Source: Branchiostoma belcheri
Lineage: Eukaryota; Chordata; Leptocardii; Amphioxiformes; Branchiostomatidae
Direction: 5' to 3'
NCBI RefSeq assembly: GCF_001625305.1
Contig: NW_017803954.1
Coordinates: 503,094 to 567,093, forward strand
Length of the DNA stretch: 64,000 bases
Shown: positions 39,031 to 52,189 of the stretch, in pieces
Position numbering within the stretch: the stretch's first letter is position 1
Layout of the letters: each line of letters begins with the position of its first letter
Translations under genes and position numbers: made by a program
The notes under the pieces: model-generated
The model's input: the letters and a program-made list of their open reading frames with translations, nothing else
What the model was told of the DNA's origin: nothing
The model's database searches: none

Positions 39031-42000
39031 GTTGGTATTCAGAAAGAAAATAACATGCCAAGGCATTGTGGGATAGTATTTGTTAAAGCAAACAAACATT
39101 AAGTGTGTTATTCATGCTGTTGTCTTATGAGAATGACAGTACACTTTGGAGGTATTTGTAAATTTGCCCTGTTTTTTTTATATTTTTAGCTGTGATGTGT
39201 ACAATAATCAAATTTGCATAGGTGACAAGGACCGAGGAGTGCTGGTAATTGGATCTACATTTCCCTTCAGACTGATAATCTACTCTGAAATGCCTAAATG
39301 TGAAAGGTCTTCAGAAGTCACACAACACCAAACCACAAAGGTTCCAAAGTGCCAGCGGATACTACTGATGACATTGCTCACCTCACCTTTCATTCCCACT
39401 GACGCAGTGTTATATCTGGAGAAAATGGGCTGTTTTATCATGAAGGGAACTTCATTTGTCTGACATTGCGGGCTGATCAGTAATCCGTTGGTGCCAGGAT
39501 GGGTCGGTGAGTTAGTGGAACGCAGCCTGACTGTCTCCAGTATGTCTCTCTCTTAATGAGCTGCTTAACACCTCCGTAAGCCCAGAAAGGTCATTTGGCA
39601 GCGAGCCGCCAGCGCAAGTCAGGCCTAAAAATGATGAGGCTTGATGGATGGGGGATGGAGGAATGGATGGCTGGTCTAAAAAACAGATTATTGTTCATTT
39701 ACTTTGTAAATAGGAAGACAAAGGAGAATCAATGTACACAAACTGGACAATATGCAAATAATTTTTGTAATACACAGTACAGGTCAAGAATAGTACATTG
39801 TCATTGTGGATTGGCTTTTGGTTTCAAATGCTATGACTGCATTTACTGTTGCTATAAACACTTTGTAAATACCGATGACCAACTATAAAAAAGCACTCAG
39901 AGTTGGTCAACCTCATTAAAGTGTGAAGAAAACTTTAGAGTGACTTAGTTCTAACATTTCATCTTGGATTAATCTATTATCTAGTTTATTTGTCCCATTG
40001 ACCTATTTTGCATGCATGATTTTCTTTGCAACAGGCTCCCCTAAATTGGCACTACATCTCCATTCCCCACACCCTCTCGGTACGCTTAAGACTCTTTGAA
40101 GAAGTACCTGTATCATCTAAATCCAGATCTGTGCTTAAAGTTGATTATTTGTTCCTTTGAACATATGAGCCAATCACTTCTTCCTGCAATACAGCTTGCC
40201 AACAACATTTGCCAACAACACTCGAGACATAACCTCATCACAGCAGAGTTAATAACTTACAACGTTGAGAATAGGTGCAAATCCCACTGAATCGATCTAC
40301 TCTTGCCCCCTGAACAATGTCCTACAAACTGCCTGTTGAACTGCAGGCCTCAGCTCATCGCTATTAGTCACTTGTGTCTGCTGTTGGCAAGATGTCACCG
40401 CACAAGGTCACTGCCGCTGACCCCGAGATGAATCATTTCTGGCCCATCGCTTTCTTCCTCATGTTGGGAGGAAAAGATAGGATCGAACGACATTCCAACA
40501 TTTTGCAGTGTCTTGTGTGAGTTTTGAAAAACAAACAAACAAACAAAGCAATGGAGGGTTAGGGTGATATTAGACTACTGGAATTTTGCTATGGATCATA
40601 AGTTTTGTTCAAGGAAAGGTTACGGACAGAGCACATACATGTACGTGTATGATGCTTGAAGGACAAGATGCCAGTCTTAGGCTTCACGCTTGCTCTGTTG
40701 TCTAACTAATTGACCATTGCCATTCCTTGTGACATTTGTGGGGGACGTGTAAGTAGTCATTGAAAGAAAAATGACATTTTGGGCTCCAGTGTATATAAAA
40801 CCTACGATTTATGGTTAATGAGGTATTGCAGCATGAAACCAAACTCTCCATCCAAACTGATATATCAGTAACATGTTCCACTTTATTTGGGAACTCCATT
40901 TGCTTTTTTGCCCTTTTTTTGCTATTTCCTGTCTGTTAGAAACCTTTTGCAAAACTCTTCTTTTGACTTTGTCACTTGGACATCTCACTCACTCACCATC
41001 CTGTGTAATGTCTGTTGGTCCTCATCCTCTGATTCTTGATTTACCATTTGTCAAAGTATTAAAGTACAGAGGTCCTGACTGACCATCAAGTTAATGATTG
41101 CTGATATAAGAACATCTCATCTAAGATATACCTTTTGCAGAATCCCATGTTTCTGTTCCAGGATGGCCATAGGCTCCAGTCTGCTTCCCCCATTAATTTC
41201 TTTCTGAAAGGTCACTGAAATCTGACCTCTGTGGCTCCATGGTGTCTCCAGAGAGATAACCCATCATCAGCTCTCTTTGTCTCTCCACCGCTGTTACTTC
41301 ATCATCAAGTCCAGTTGACTTTTGCTGAGATAACTTCATCAACTGTTGTCCCCTGGCATCCAGCACACACAGATGCCGTACATTCTCCAGATGCAGATCA
41401 ACATATTAAAACATTCTTAAGAACTAAGCGCGAGTTCCATGAAACTTAATAGGTTTAACAGAACTTGGGCTCAAAATAAAAGTTTTAACAATTGAAGAAA
41501 ACTTGATTCTTGATTGGAAAAATAATTTCTTAACTTACCCTTACAGTGCTTGCTGGTCACTGCTGCATTCAGAAGTTATAACAAGAGAGAATAAATGTCC
41601 AGTTTTCTAGCAACTAACACCATCAGCTAAAGTCCAAAGAATTAGATTTATGATAAGAACAATGGTAATAAACTATTATCAAGCTATTTTCTCTACTTTG
41701 GTACTGTCTGCCCTTCCCCCCTCCCTCCTTTAGGGATAGACCAGAAAGAACTATGGGAGATAAGTTTGAAAATGGGAAATTTTGCACCTGGTGGTAAGGG
41801 AAAAAGACCTGCATTACACATAGACATGCAAAAGGCAAAATGACAAAAGGAAAACTTTTGTTCACTGGAAAGAATTATGCAAAAACATATCTATCCCTCC
41901 CTAAGATTATTTCTGGTTTGTCCCTTAACCCTTTATAATTTTTCCCTGCAACTTCATCATTGTGGCAGTCTGACCTTTCTTCAGCCACCAATCATTTCCA

Positions 42001-44100
42001 ATTTGTTTTCTGTCACCATTAGGCTGAAGTGGTGATCCTGATGATGGGCTGCAGAAACAGATGTACACATGATGACCTCCACATTGCCACGATGTCATCA
42101 CAAATGGCTTCCAGGTCAGATTGCGTCAGGGAGATATCAGCGGGATTCCTTCTTCTTTTCTTGGGGCATTTGATCTGTGCCATTGACTTGTGTCTTCAGA
42201 AGGACAAAAGGCACGACCATATTTATGAGACAAATGAATTAAGATCTCACCAAGATGGTTGACCCAAGTGTCTGATAGTGAGGGATGGCTACAAGGTCAT
42301 TTGAGTTGACCTCCATCGCTCAATGATTCAATCTTCCCGGTCTTTTTGTAAGGCGTGGACTAGTCCACTATGTAAAGGGACTCCTACTATCTGTTCTGCT
42401 TTGGATTCCTTGCATAATTATCTTCTACCCCAAGTCATATACTGGAGAATTGGTCAAATTATTGTTGGGTTTTGAAAAAAAACTACATTTGAAGAAAGCA
42501 GTAATTTTAAGAAATCTCAATAACATAGAACTTTTTTTAATTTTTATTTTCCTATTTTGGCAAAACTCCATGTAAAGTACTATAACATTACAGCATACAA
42601 AGTGACTCTGTAAGTAATTGATATCATCATCAAAGGTACCATATAACAAACTATGCTGGATAGATATCAGAAATGGATTAAGGTCACCCACTGTTTATGT
42701 CAAAACCATGGGAAGGTCATGTCCTAGATAGACCTAAGGAAGTTTTGGACTGACCTTGGTTCCTCCTGTGTCCCAGCTGCCTGTAATGTGCTATGTGTAA
42801 TTACACATTGTGATGCTCCATTCTAACATTCCTTGGTCGTCCACCGATGTGAGATTGGATGGCCATACAGGAGAAATATGAGCAAATACAGACGTATTGA
42901 TTGTGAAAAATGTGGTCCCTGTTGACAAGAAAATGGATTGCCGGCATCACTTCTAAAGGCTTATTCCATCCAGAGGGGTGTGTAGACAAGTGCATTAATT
43001 AAATGGCAGGCATCTTGTTCTTGAAGGTCATGAAAGTAACATCATCTATCAAGATGGTGGATTACCAGTGCCATTCTGTATTGCCTGGGGACCCCTGGGT
43101 ATTGATCCAAACTAAAGAGGTATTTGTCATAATCCAAGCAGTATGACAAACTGTTGGACTGTAAGGGTATCGAACAACAGCTAGTCTGCTACAGTTGGAA
43201 GTTATTGGAAAACTGTCAACAGCAATATGACAGTGTTTTACTGGACTTGGGTGGTATGGATTATGTGGTGTTATGTGTAGGAGTGGTTTCTGGATCTGAG
43301 TCACATAACCAGTAAACCGCCACATGGCACTACGCACCACTTCTTTACTGTAGAATTGATAAGAACAAGCTGCAATGTAAGGTGGTTTAAACTTTAAGCT
43401 ACTGACCACCAGTCCTAACACTGTCATGTCAAGATTGTGCTTTTTCTTCAATGCAACATCCCCTTTCAAGGACTGCAGCAATAGCAGGCAAGCTGCTGTT
43501 CCATGATGGGTATCTTTGAGCCCACAGCATTGTACTCCAAAAGTGGGCATACCAGCTTCTAGAGAACTACATGTTACAGTGAATGAATTGTCTTATGCAT
43601 GTTGAAAGCTTAAAAGTCAACCTCATCTGATAAGAATGACAAATATGACCAGTGCTTCTCCGCTGCTGGCTGAACAAATAGGGCTGTTGGGAACAATAAT
43701 AGCATTAATGATGAAGTAGACCATTTGTATGTGGGGTGAACACTCATCATGGTGCACCACAAATGGAGAAAGGCTGATATGTCAGCAGCTTTTTAATATC
43801 TCTCCTTTGGGATGGTTGGTCCTTATCTGCTGTTACAAGTAATTAGTTTGTTGTACACATAGCTTACATGGAACAAGAAAGAAGCGGCTACAATTACAAC
43901 ACAATGACTGTCACCCAAAGTATTCATACATTCAAATCAGCTCCCAACAATGTGACTGCAACCAACGCAGGTGGAGATTTTTTTTCATACAACCAGAACA
44001 CACACACATGCACAAGTTTGTGAAATGTTTTTAGACAAGACAGACACCCAGCTTCCAACCCGTCGTCACTTCCAATTTTGGTGCAAAATGTTATGCTAAA
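39031..44100. other. No supported gene
   Basis: Mostly CpG-poor. Two small CpG-richer patches, 39,460-39,640 and 40,300-40,490, have the look of conserved noncoding elements. The longest open frame of the window (162 codons, minus strand, 43,062-43,550) lies here, but I see no domain or splice context. Confidence 0.4.
40528..40547. repeat. (CAAA)n microsatellite
   Basis: Short run of ACAAACAAACAAACAAA. Confidence 0.85.
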
Positions 44101-44199
44101 TTAATGTATTCACTATTCCTAAAGTAAAACCACTCAAACTTGACTCACAGACCTTAACTTTTATGTACATATCACAAACTCCTTTTGTTTTCGTCACTT

Positions 44200-46870
44200 C
44201 CGATAGTATAGAAAGTTCCTTCCGTACTTGTGTGCAGCCAGGAAGAAGAATGGTAATGCCTCCCGGTGGTTCTCAGGAAAGTTTGATAAGATCATTGCTG
44301 CACTGATCCGTGTTTATCCTTGCTTTATACTTGTAAAATAACTGATGGGAACCACAGGGCAATCGGGCTTTAGCTGGCTACCATCCCACCGACAGAGTGC
44401 TGCTATGATATCGTAAATTTGATCAGTGCATGTAATTGATAGTGTTAATGTGGCTGTCAGGAAAACAAATGGAATCCGGAGCCGCTTCAGACTGTTTGGA
44501 GCCGCCACTGTTTCTCCGTGCAAGACGAATGGAAAGCTGTCAGAAAAAGTTGCTATCAGGGGCCGATGTGGAGTGGATGCGACGGTTACATGGGGAGGAT
44601 TTGAACCCAGGCAAAACTTGTGGCAAGCTGGGGAGATCCACATGTCAACTTTGATGTGGTGCAAAGAGCTGCATGTGCGGCACAAGTAGACGTCGGGGCT
44701 AGGGCTTACAAAGGAAACTTACACTGTTTTCCATGGACGCCTGTTTGTACTTACTTTACTTATAGAGGAATTGGACTCCAACAATGGTTGTTGATAGGAT
44801 CGATAATTGACTGATGAAACTTTTACAAAGATAAGACAGGCTTATAGAAAGTTAGGAAGGCGTTCTATGTAATCAAAAGTAATGTTGCTATAGCGCAGTT
44901 TGGGGACGAGTAAGGAATATACTTGTATGCAAAAGAATCTTGTTTTCCACCCATACGTTATTATTTATGTGACCTTTATGTGGACTGCAAGTCTAGATGT
45001 GGAATGTGCCGCCCAGTCCTTGTTTTGAGTCAACCCGAGGCAATATTTCTACAGTTATTATTGCCGTTATTTACGGTATTTCTACAAACATCAGGAGTCA
45101 GGCTTCGGGTAACATAAGGCACACAAGAAGATTGAGACGTCGTGGAGATGCAAGACATATGTTGTCCGTTTGTCAGTGACCCTTCGCAATGATTAAAATT
45201 TATAACGGTCAAAGTGATGCAACGTCATCATTCTATATCTACTTCGTTGGTTATATTTGGGACGGATCAAAGATACTGGAGATACTGTATGCCCAACGGA
45301 GTAGTTTGTGGTCTTCCTAGTCAATAACAATAAATTGGAACCATCACATCAATGCAACTGTCCTTGAAAAATATAATGAAGAGTTATAGGTAACAGAATA
45401 ACAAAACAATAAAATGTAAGTGTGTGATTCGCACTAACAAGTGCGGTTTCAACTCTCCGTGGTGCTGAAATGCTGGTTGTGCCATTGATAACTTCAGTTT
45501 GACAGGGTATGTCTCGTCTTACTGTTAAGCCTGTTTCGCTTCCTTTCACATTCATGCAACTTTGGTCGGAACAAGGAAGCTTACTTCTAGTAACTTAAGT
45601 ACGTACCCAAATTCTACAGATATTGTATCCGCTTAGCCAATCCTCGGGGAACTTTATCGATCGAATTTTTTGTTAACATTTTCTTTATCAATATTTCAGC
45701 GAAACGGGACATTTGCATGGGGTAAATCATTCAGTAAATGTCATTCCAAAGATTTGGAACTGGAGAACAGTAAAACAGCGATGGCAAGGCTCTCTGGACG
45801 ATCACGATCTGACACCAACAGGCCGCCGCTTCATTTGGTGGTGCTGTTGATATGGTAATAATGCACATCATGCCAGTGGCTTGGTCTAGATTTGTGCGCC
45901 TCTTTATATGCCTCTTTGACCACAGTGCCACCATGCCTCTAGCAGTTCAATTGTGAACTACAACCTTACCCCATCCATTTCTACCAAGCAAGACTAGAAG
46001 CATGAGATGGTCCCATGCAGAGTCCTTGTCTCTCCTGATATCGATCCTTACCTGGTTCATTACGCCTGTGCCCATGAGTGAGCCGGTAAGTCGTTCCTGT
46101 CCCTCGGGACTCCAGCTCCCTCTTGGGGCGCCTGGCATTGAACAGCCTTCAACTTTCTTTGTACTCCTTCACGTGGATGAAACGGAGGAAGACAACAGAC
46201 GCCCAGACAGAAGGGTTTGTCTTACAACTCGTGTCTCTTTACGTATTGATTAGGTGCAGTTCATTAGTTGCTCAGTAGACACACTCGTAAATTATAACGC
46301 TCCAACCTTGGCGTCAGCGCCATACTAATAGATAATGGACCAAAACTATGGTAAACTTTTTAGTATATAAAGTTTACTTTCCAATAAAGACTTTTTTTTG
46401 CATTTTCTGGACTAGAGCCAAAAGTTTGGAAGGAGAAAATTTGCTCGCTTATCAAATGCAGTTTGTGATACATATTTGTCGACCTTTGTATTTGCTCAAA
46501 ACCTTTGTGTGCTTCAGTTAATGGATTTCAAAATGTTTGAAAAATTCACTCCATTGTGGTTTATCTCCTGGTAAGTCTAATCGTCACTTCCAATAGAAGC
46601 CCATTAGTTATGACACGTTTCCAATTAACTACACATAAACTTTGGTTATAGGTAGGCCGTACTTATCATTTTGCCTTCCAATTTACGCCAGTAATATCCT
46701 CTTGAGCTGGTATTCACAGTAACTCACAGGGAAAGACCTTCTAAATACAGTATCCAAACAATACCTCACAGTAAAGCCGAAGACCAAATTTGTCATACTT
46801 TACACAAGTCCTTTTTTACTGTATGGATTTGGACTGCTTCCTGCAGACGTTCAGCGATTTCTGCGGAGAT
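44200..46870. other. No supported gene; CpG-rich
   Basis: Overlapping open frames at 44,426-44,690 on both strands (up to 123 codons) reflect a stop-poor GC-rich patch and do not resemble a known protein. Nothing else could be assigned. Confidence 0.45.
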
Positions 46871-46879
46871 ATGTTTGAT

Positions 46880-47240
46880 GAATTCGGACGAAGTAATATT
46901 TCAGGCTAGCTGGCGGCTAAAGTTTGTCTGGCTCCCCTCGTAGTGGAGAGCCAGAGCGATGACCAAAGCCGCAGACAGTTAAACTTCCGTGACACCGGCT
47001 GTCTCAATGAGTGATGATCACTCTGCCGCTCGTTACCACCCGATAGCCCGCTAAAGCCTTTGCTAGCTCGGCTGTCTCCCCACCACATCACGGCGGCTCC
47101 TCTGGGAGACTCCACACCGCAGAAAGGTGCCAGGGAGACGGCGAGCACCAGTCCCCAGACATCGCGGCTTTATCTTCATATTACAGCGGTCTCATGTTGG
47201 AGGCAACGTTGCGGTTTTGTAATATTCCAACCTCGTAAAT
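46880..47240. promoter_or_regulatory. CpG-rich islet
   Basis: GC- and CpG-dense patch with the dyad GTGATGATCAC. It is the nearest strong islet to the 44.1 kb boundary. It could be the promoter of a minus-strand gene extending into the CpG-poor domain, but no initiator, TATA box or first exon could be fixed. Confidence 0.35.
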
Positions 47241-48670
47241 ACAGATAACTAAGTAGAGATTGTCTGAGAGATCAGTTCTGCTGTGTGGTAGGGAGAAAAG
47301 TTTTACTCATTTGCGGGAAGAAAATTAGTTTCGTGCGCATAATGTCAATTGGCGTGAAATAACAGTAATCGCAAGAAACATAGTTCATACAAGGACTGTG
47401 GTATCTTTACCGTGAGTACAAAAGCTCTGGCGCTATTTTAAATTGTGCTGTTTTAGTGGAACACAAACTTGGTTGATGTGTAGGACAGGACTAAGAAAAG
47501 TGAAGAATAGATCAGATGCACTATGCAAAGAGATGTGAGTTGAATTGGCGGTTGTTCCGGGGAACCTAACCTACAACTTCCAGAGCAATCTATACATTCA
47601 CTTAGAATAGAAAAACATTCCAGACATTGCGGCAAACACATGTAATTTCTGAATAGGTTCATTGAACTTCTCCCGCGTGCTATAAGATTTGTAAAAATAT
47701 AGACATTATGGCTTTATCTTAATAATCGCATTCTTATATACAATTTCATATCCAACCGTATATGCGATATATATTGTTGTTCAGTTTTCACATTTCAGAG
47801 GTGACAAAGTAGAAACATGATTAAACTTGAGCAAAGGTTACTTAGTATATGTTCATAAATGCCAGAATCCACATCCAACATAGATGGTTCAAAAGAGCGA
47901 AATCATGCCGGAGCCGACGCGTGCCGGTGTCACTCTCGAAATGACGCTCGTGTGGTTAACTCGGCATTGATCCGAACAGATGTACAGTAGGTCAGGCTGC
48001 TACTGTCGTCTGGGTGTAAAGAAGCAGCCATGACCGGGTTAACACAGGAGTGCTTCAGAGATCTAAGACTTAGACTGGGCCTCGGCGTGAAGTTCCGTTT
48101 TTGTCAAAGGTGGTTAACCTTGACCTTCGCCAGATGTGGTATATACTGCAGTAAAAATCGGCATGATGTCTGTCTGCCAGCGTACCTAAGCCGGTATGTC
48201 TATGTCGACATAAATGAATATGTCCTGGCTAACAGACGAATTCAGCAGTACATCTTACTATCTTTGGATCTTGAGAACGTGTACACTCATCTTTGGTAGT
48301 CCGGGCGCAGGAGACCATTGTACGATGTGGACTTGGTCGCAAGCTCCCAACAATCTTAGTTGCACGAGTAATGGAATGGTCAACGCTTGACCGGCGCAAT
48401 GTTGAATTGGTGTTGAAAGTTTTCAAATTCGTTTTAAATGTGTTCTGAAAGTGGCATGGTGCAACACAGGCGGGCACCCTGTCATACGTACTAGTATACT
48501 AAGTAATTTACAGGTCTTAAGCCACACTCAGACGTTTAATTTACAGGTCTCAAACCATTTCTTCTGTACTGCAGAACCAGATACATCACGGAATGACCAT
48601 TTAAGTTATCTGGCATATGCGCATCTAATCTGATATTCTGCTAATTCCTACACGAAGCCTTGTGTAGTCT
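47241..48670. other. No supported gene
   Basis: AT-rich spacer with a CpG-rich patch at 47,900-48,130. Short open frames only. Confidence 0.45.
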
Positions 48671-48679
48671 CTTCAACCA

Positions 48680-49160
48680 AATTATAATGCCCCAGCTTTC
48701 ACCACGCGTCTAGTTCTCCGACCTCTTTACAACAGAGTTGTCCTGAAGGGGTTTTGACTATCGTCTCCGCCTTCCGGGAACATTATCTGTTTTAATCAGA
48801 CTAGTCTGAGTTGATCGAAGAGTAATACAGACACAGAAGCATGATGAGCCCCGGGCCTTTTCCGTGAGTGATCTGTGCCGTTGGAATAAATGCGCCTGTT
48901 TATCTAGCTCGACCCTCCATCCCCGGACTCACTAACTTGTCTCCGTCAGGACCGACTGGCCAATAGGAGCGGCACGTTACAGACACGTCCCGGGCCCCGC
49001 GGAAACCACGGCACCAGGAATATCGACAATTCCCTCCCCTCATTACAGAACAGACTCCACAAATACCGCCTCCCACAGCCGGCTCCACGGTACGGAGAGA
49101 TCGGGGTCCCCCGGGACACGCCGGGATTGAGGCTGACCACAGATCACCCTGCAAGTGGCT
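48680..49160. promoter_or_regulatory. CpG-rich islet
   Basis: GC-rich block with CCGGGCCCCGCGG and CCCCCGGGACACGCCGGG. Open frames on the minus strand (84 and 64 codons) overlap each other and reflect base composition. Likely regulatory. Confidence 0.35.
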
Positions 49161-50820
49161 TTTGGCATTAGTACGTAATCCTCAGTAATAACTCGCTGTA
49201 ATAGTTGCTAATGGGACAGAGGAGCGAACCAGAGTTGTCTGGAAGTTTGCGAAGTCAGGGGGTGAAGTTGTTGGAGTGGTAAAAATAAGGGAGAAAGGCG
49301 GGGGTCTATAGTCTATGCTATATTACATGACAAGTTCTGTTTGAAATTACCTACTAATCCTGAAAATAACTTGCTGTGATTAGTATCCCTTCCTATCCTA
49401 CATATACATATCATTTGTAGAAAAATGTTATCTAAACTAAGCAGCGATGCGAAAGCACCGTCTGCAATGGGGAGGGATATGTAAGAAATTACAAATCCCT
49501 ACAATTGCCAAAGTTCTCTAGAAGTCATGGATTTGGTATTCACCATAGAGTACAATATCACTTAGCTTGGGACGCTTCCAGTGAACTACTTGAAGCAGAC
49601 TTTCTATAATATCTTATTTGCAGTAAAAGCGTCATGATTAATGTCCCATTAACAGCGTGTGTAAACTTCCTAAGTTTTAAGTAGATACGTTTCCACCCGC
49701 CAGTCTGTCTACACAGGAAAATACATAACACCAGAAAACATAAATCACAGGTTATGATGCGCAGGAACAAGCGGAGCCGATATCTAAGTATTTAAGTTGA
49801 TAGTACCTTGCATCTGTCTGCGACAATACCTGGCATTTTCAGGCCTGTTATTAAAACAAAGAAGGCAAATGCGCACCGTTATAACAAAGTTGGGGAGATA
49901 ACTAATAGCCCTTTTACCGTCTGCTGAAAATGACTGATTCGTTATGTAAATGTTTACGGATGAAACTGTTAGGAGACAGGCGCAAAGTCTGGAGTTCTCA
50001 GACATCTTACTGTCCGGGATGTCCGTCTCCATCACCTGTCTGCATCTCCGCGGACTTTAGGCGGGTTTGCCGTGATAAATGACTCCACGGAGCTGTTGGT
50101 GCGAACTCAGGAGCCAGACGGGCTCCCTCCAAGTACTGAAGTGTCGCCGTTTTTGTTTAGTGTCTGCGTGAGTTTAATCCACTTACGTGATATCGCAACT
50201 TTAACAACTCACAATACGCGCCCCCTTACCCAAGCGATGTTTCATACATGACAGTCTCACCATGATGCCACTCCCAGGGGTTATTTGTTATGTCCTGCAC
50301 GAAAACAACGAGAACAACTAAGATAAACCACGAGGCGGCTACTGACACAGGCTGATGCCCTTGTACTGTATTCAGTCTGTTGTCCTTTTGCATCATCAAG
50401 GATAAAGACGTTATATCGAAGACCTGCAGGAAATGATATTGACTTTATCAATATTCATTTTCGAGGCAAACGAGATCTAGAAGACAATTGTTTCTCCGCT
50501 CAAGCAAGTGATGACAAATGAGTTATAAGAAAAGTTTTACCAGAGTTTGTTTATGAAGTAAAACTTGTTGTTTGATACATGTGGTGCGTTACGTTTCCTA
50601 CATCTATATCGTGAGTCTTGATGCATTTATGAAGGTTAGACATACATATACAGCTAAACGACACTCTAGAACTACTGGATACATAACGGAGATAACTTCC
50701 GGACGGTTCCAGTGACATCCATCAAGCTTCTTCAGCGACACTAAACACTAAAACAAACTGACAGAACTAGTCAACACTTATCTGATAAACTTTGACTGAA
50801 CTCTGACCGGCGACTTTCTT
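49161..50820. other. No supported gene
   Basis: AT-rich spacer with a smaller CpG-rich patch at about 50,030-50,260. No exon or repeat could be supported. Confidence 0.45.
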
Positions 50821-50829
50821 AGATGAAGA

Positions 50830-51130
50830 GCGGCAGGTTATAAGATAAATTGTCGGTGCCCGTGCGCGCCCGACACCGCAAGGTTCCCCGCCAGACTGCG
50901 GTCAGGACGTCCCGTGTGACTCCGGATCAAGAATCGATACGCGGTGGCCGCCACGCGCCGTATCGCCGGCCTAAATCTCCCAACAATAATTGGTGGCATG
51001 AATATAATTGTCGGAGAAATAAATGGGATTGTCAGGACCCATCAGGAAGGCTGGTGCCAGGCGGGCTCACAGGAAAGATCATCTCGCCACGGAGGGCGAA
51101 GGCCAAATGAAATGGACTTTGCGATTGCTC
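50830..51130. promoter_or_regulatory. CpG-rich islet with dyad and homeodomain/Sox-like words
   Basis: Contains the GC-rich dyad at 50,936-50,964, followed by ACAATAATTGG and ATATAATTGTCGG. These combine Sox-type (ACAAT) and homeodomain-type (TAATTG) words. The arrangement suggests an enhancer. An 86-codon frame across it looks incidental. Confidence 0.35.
50936..50964. repeat. GC-rich imperfect palindrome
   Basis: GATACG..GTGGC is mirrored by GCCAC....CGTATC around a single central C. All 11 arm bases pair, with a 2-base versus 4-base unpaired stretch in the arms. Confidence 0.75.
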
Positions 51131-51639
51131 CGCTGTCTTTACCAGTGACGAGATAGGCCTTATGTATGGATAAGAATGATACAATTCAATTTCTAAATTA
51201 TTCCTGTTAAAAAAAGATATATATGTCAAAGTATTATGATATGATGAGACAATAGCATTAATAGCAAATACATTTTACTGTTCTGTAGGACCTGGACTTA
51301 CTACTATAGGAGAAAAACAGAACGCGTCTATGATATATTTCTGCATTTGTTACCCGTTCCATGTATTTTTGCACAACTACTACTTTTAGAATTCATAAGA
51401 GGGGTAATTATTATGGGAGACTGAAGTTCTCATAGTAAACAATAGCTGCTACATAACTTTGACTTTTAAGTAGATTTGTCTAAAGTAATAAGTAATCAAG
51501 CGCTATCTAATGAAACACAGACGCAAAGTGTTAGGAATAGATCGCTCATTCTTTATCATTGAAAGTGTTTGAAATGAAAAGAAATAAACACACAAGGCGT
51601 CGAAGAAAATCAGAACGTCAGACCAACTAACGTCTTTAA
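51131..51639. other. No supported gene
   Basis: AT-rich spacer; nothing specific seen. Confidence 0.5.
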
Positions 51640-52160
51640 TGAGCATGAGTCTAGGTGTCGATAACCCCGCTCGTATTTGGTTTGTTTTCCTATATTCCCT
51701 ATGTCCTCGTTAGTACAGTATTACACAGTCTGTCTCTGCCATCAATGGGCGCGTAAAACGGTGAAACGATCGTAGAAATCTCCGCAGGCTTGGTGAAACT
51801 GCCGTAAGAATTACAGTCCTGCGGTAATAGGCAGACCGACGGAGCCATGAATTCTCTCCCAGTCCGCTCCCGCCGCCTCTCGTTCACACAGCCTCGTTAA
51901 ACTTCCCCAGCTGATAGCTTGTGTCACAAGACAGCTATTAACATGTTGTTTCTCCAACTATCGATATGAAAGCCGTCTTTCATTTGACAAATACGTTCGT
52001 CACCGTGTGGAGCCCGGCTGTCTGCTCGCGCGCAGGGGACGCTCCCTGGAAAGATAAAAATTGATGACGGAAAGTTTCTCCTGAGACGGCTTGTAATTTC
52101 AAGCGACAATTTGTTAAGTGGAGTAACGCGGGGACGGGGAACTGGTTCGGTTGTTATTGG
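51640..52160. promoter_or_regulatory. CpG-rich islet
   Basis: CpG-dense block with GCTCGCGCGCAGGGGACGC and an AGCTGATAGCTTGTGTCACA segment. No exon could be supported; probably regulatory. Confidence 0.33.
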
Positions 52161-52189
52161 TTCTATCAGTCACTTCGCGAGCAGAACAA

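Larger units (their letters stand above)
1..44100. other. CpG-depleted domain, gene-body-like
   Basis: CpG is very rare over this whole span while TG and CA are common; a hand count finds one CpG in bases 1-600. In animals with mosaic methylation this composition marks long-term germline methylation, usually of transcribed gene bodies. The short exon candidates at 19.9, 27.4, 30.3 and 38.6 kb all lie inside it, which fits one or more long genes with large introns. Small CpG-richer patches interrupt it, mainly 36.44-36.78 kb. Methylation itself is inferred, not seen. Confidence 0.6.

Noticed and set aside
43062..43550. 162-codon open frame on the minus strand, the longest in the window
   Set aside because: No recognisable domain, no signal peptide or splice context, and composition like the flanking noncoding DNA. 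One frame of this length is not surprising in 64 kb.
46906..47148. Minus-strand frame starting with a signal-peptide-like LVLAVSLAPFCG
   Set aside because: The hydrophobic run is preceded by an in-frame stop with no suitable ATG; it reflects the CpG-rich islet.
48900..49154. Overlapping minus-strand frames of 84 and 64 codons
   Set aside because: Both are by-products of high G+C (few stop codons) in a CpG islet.
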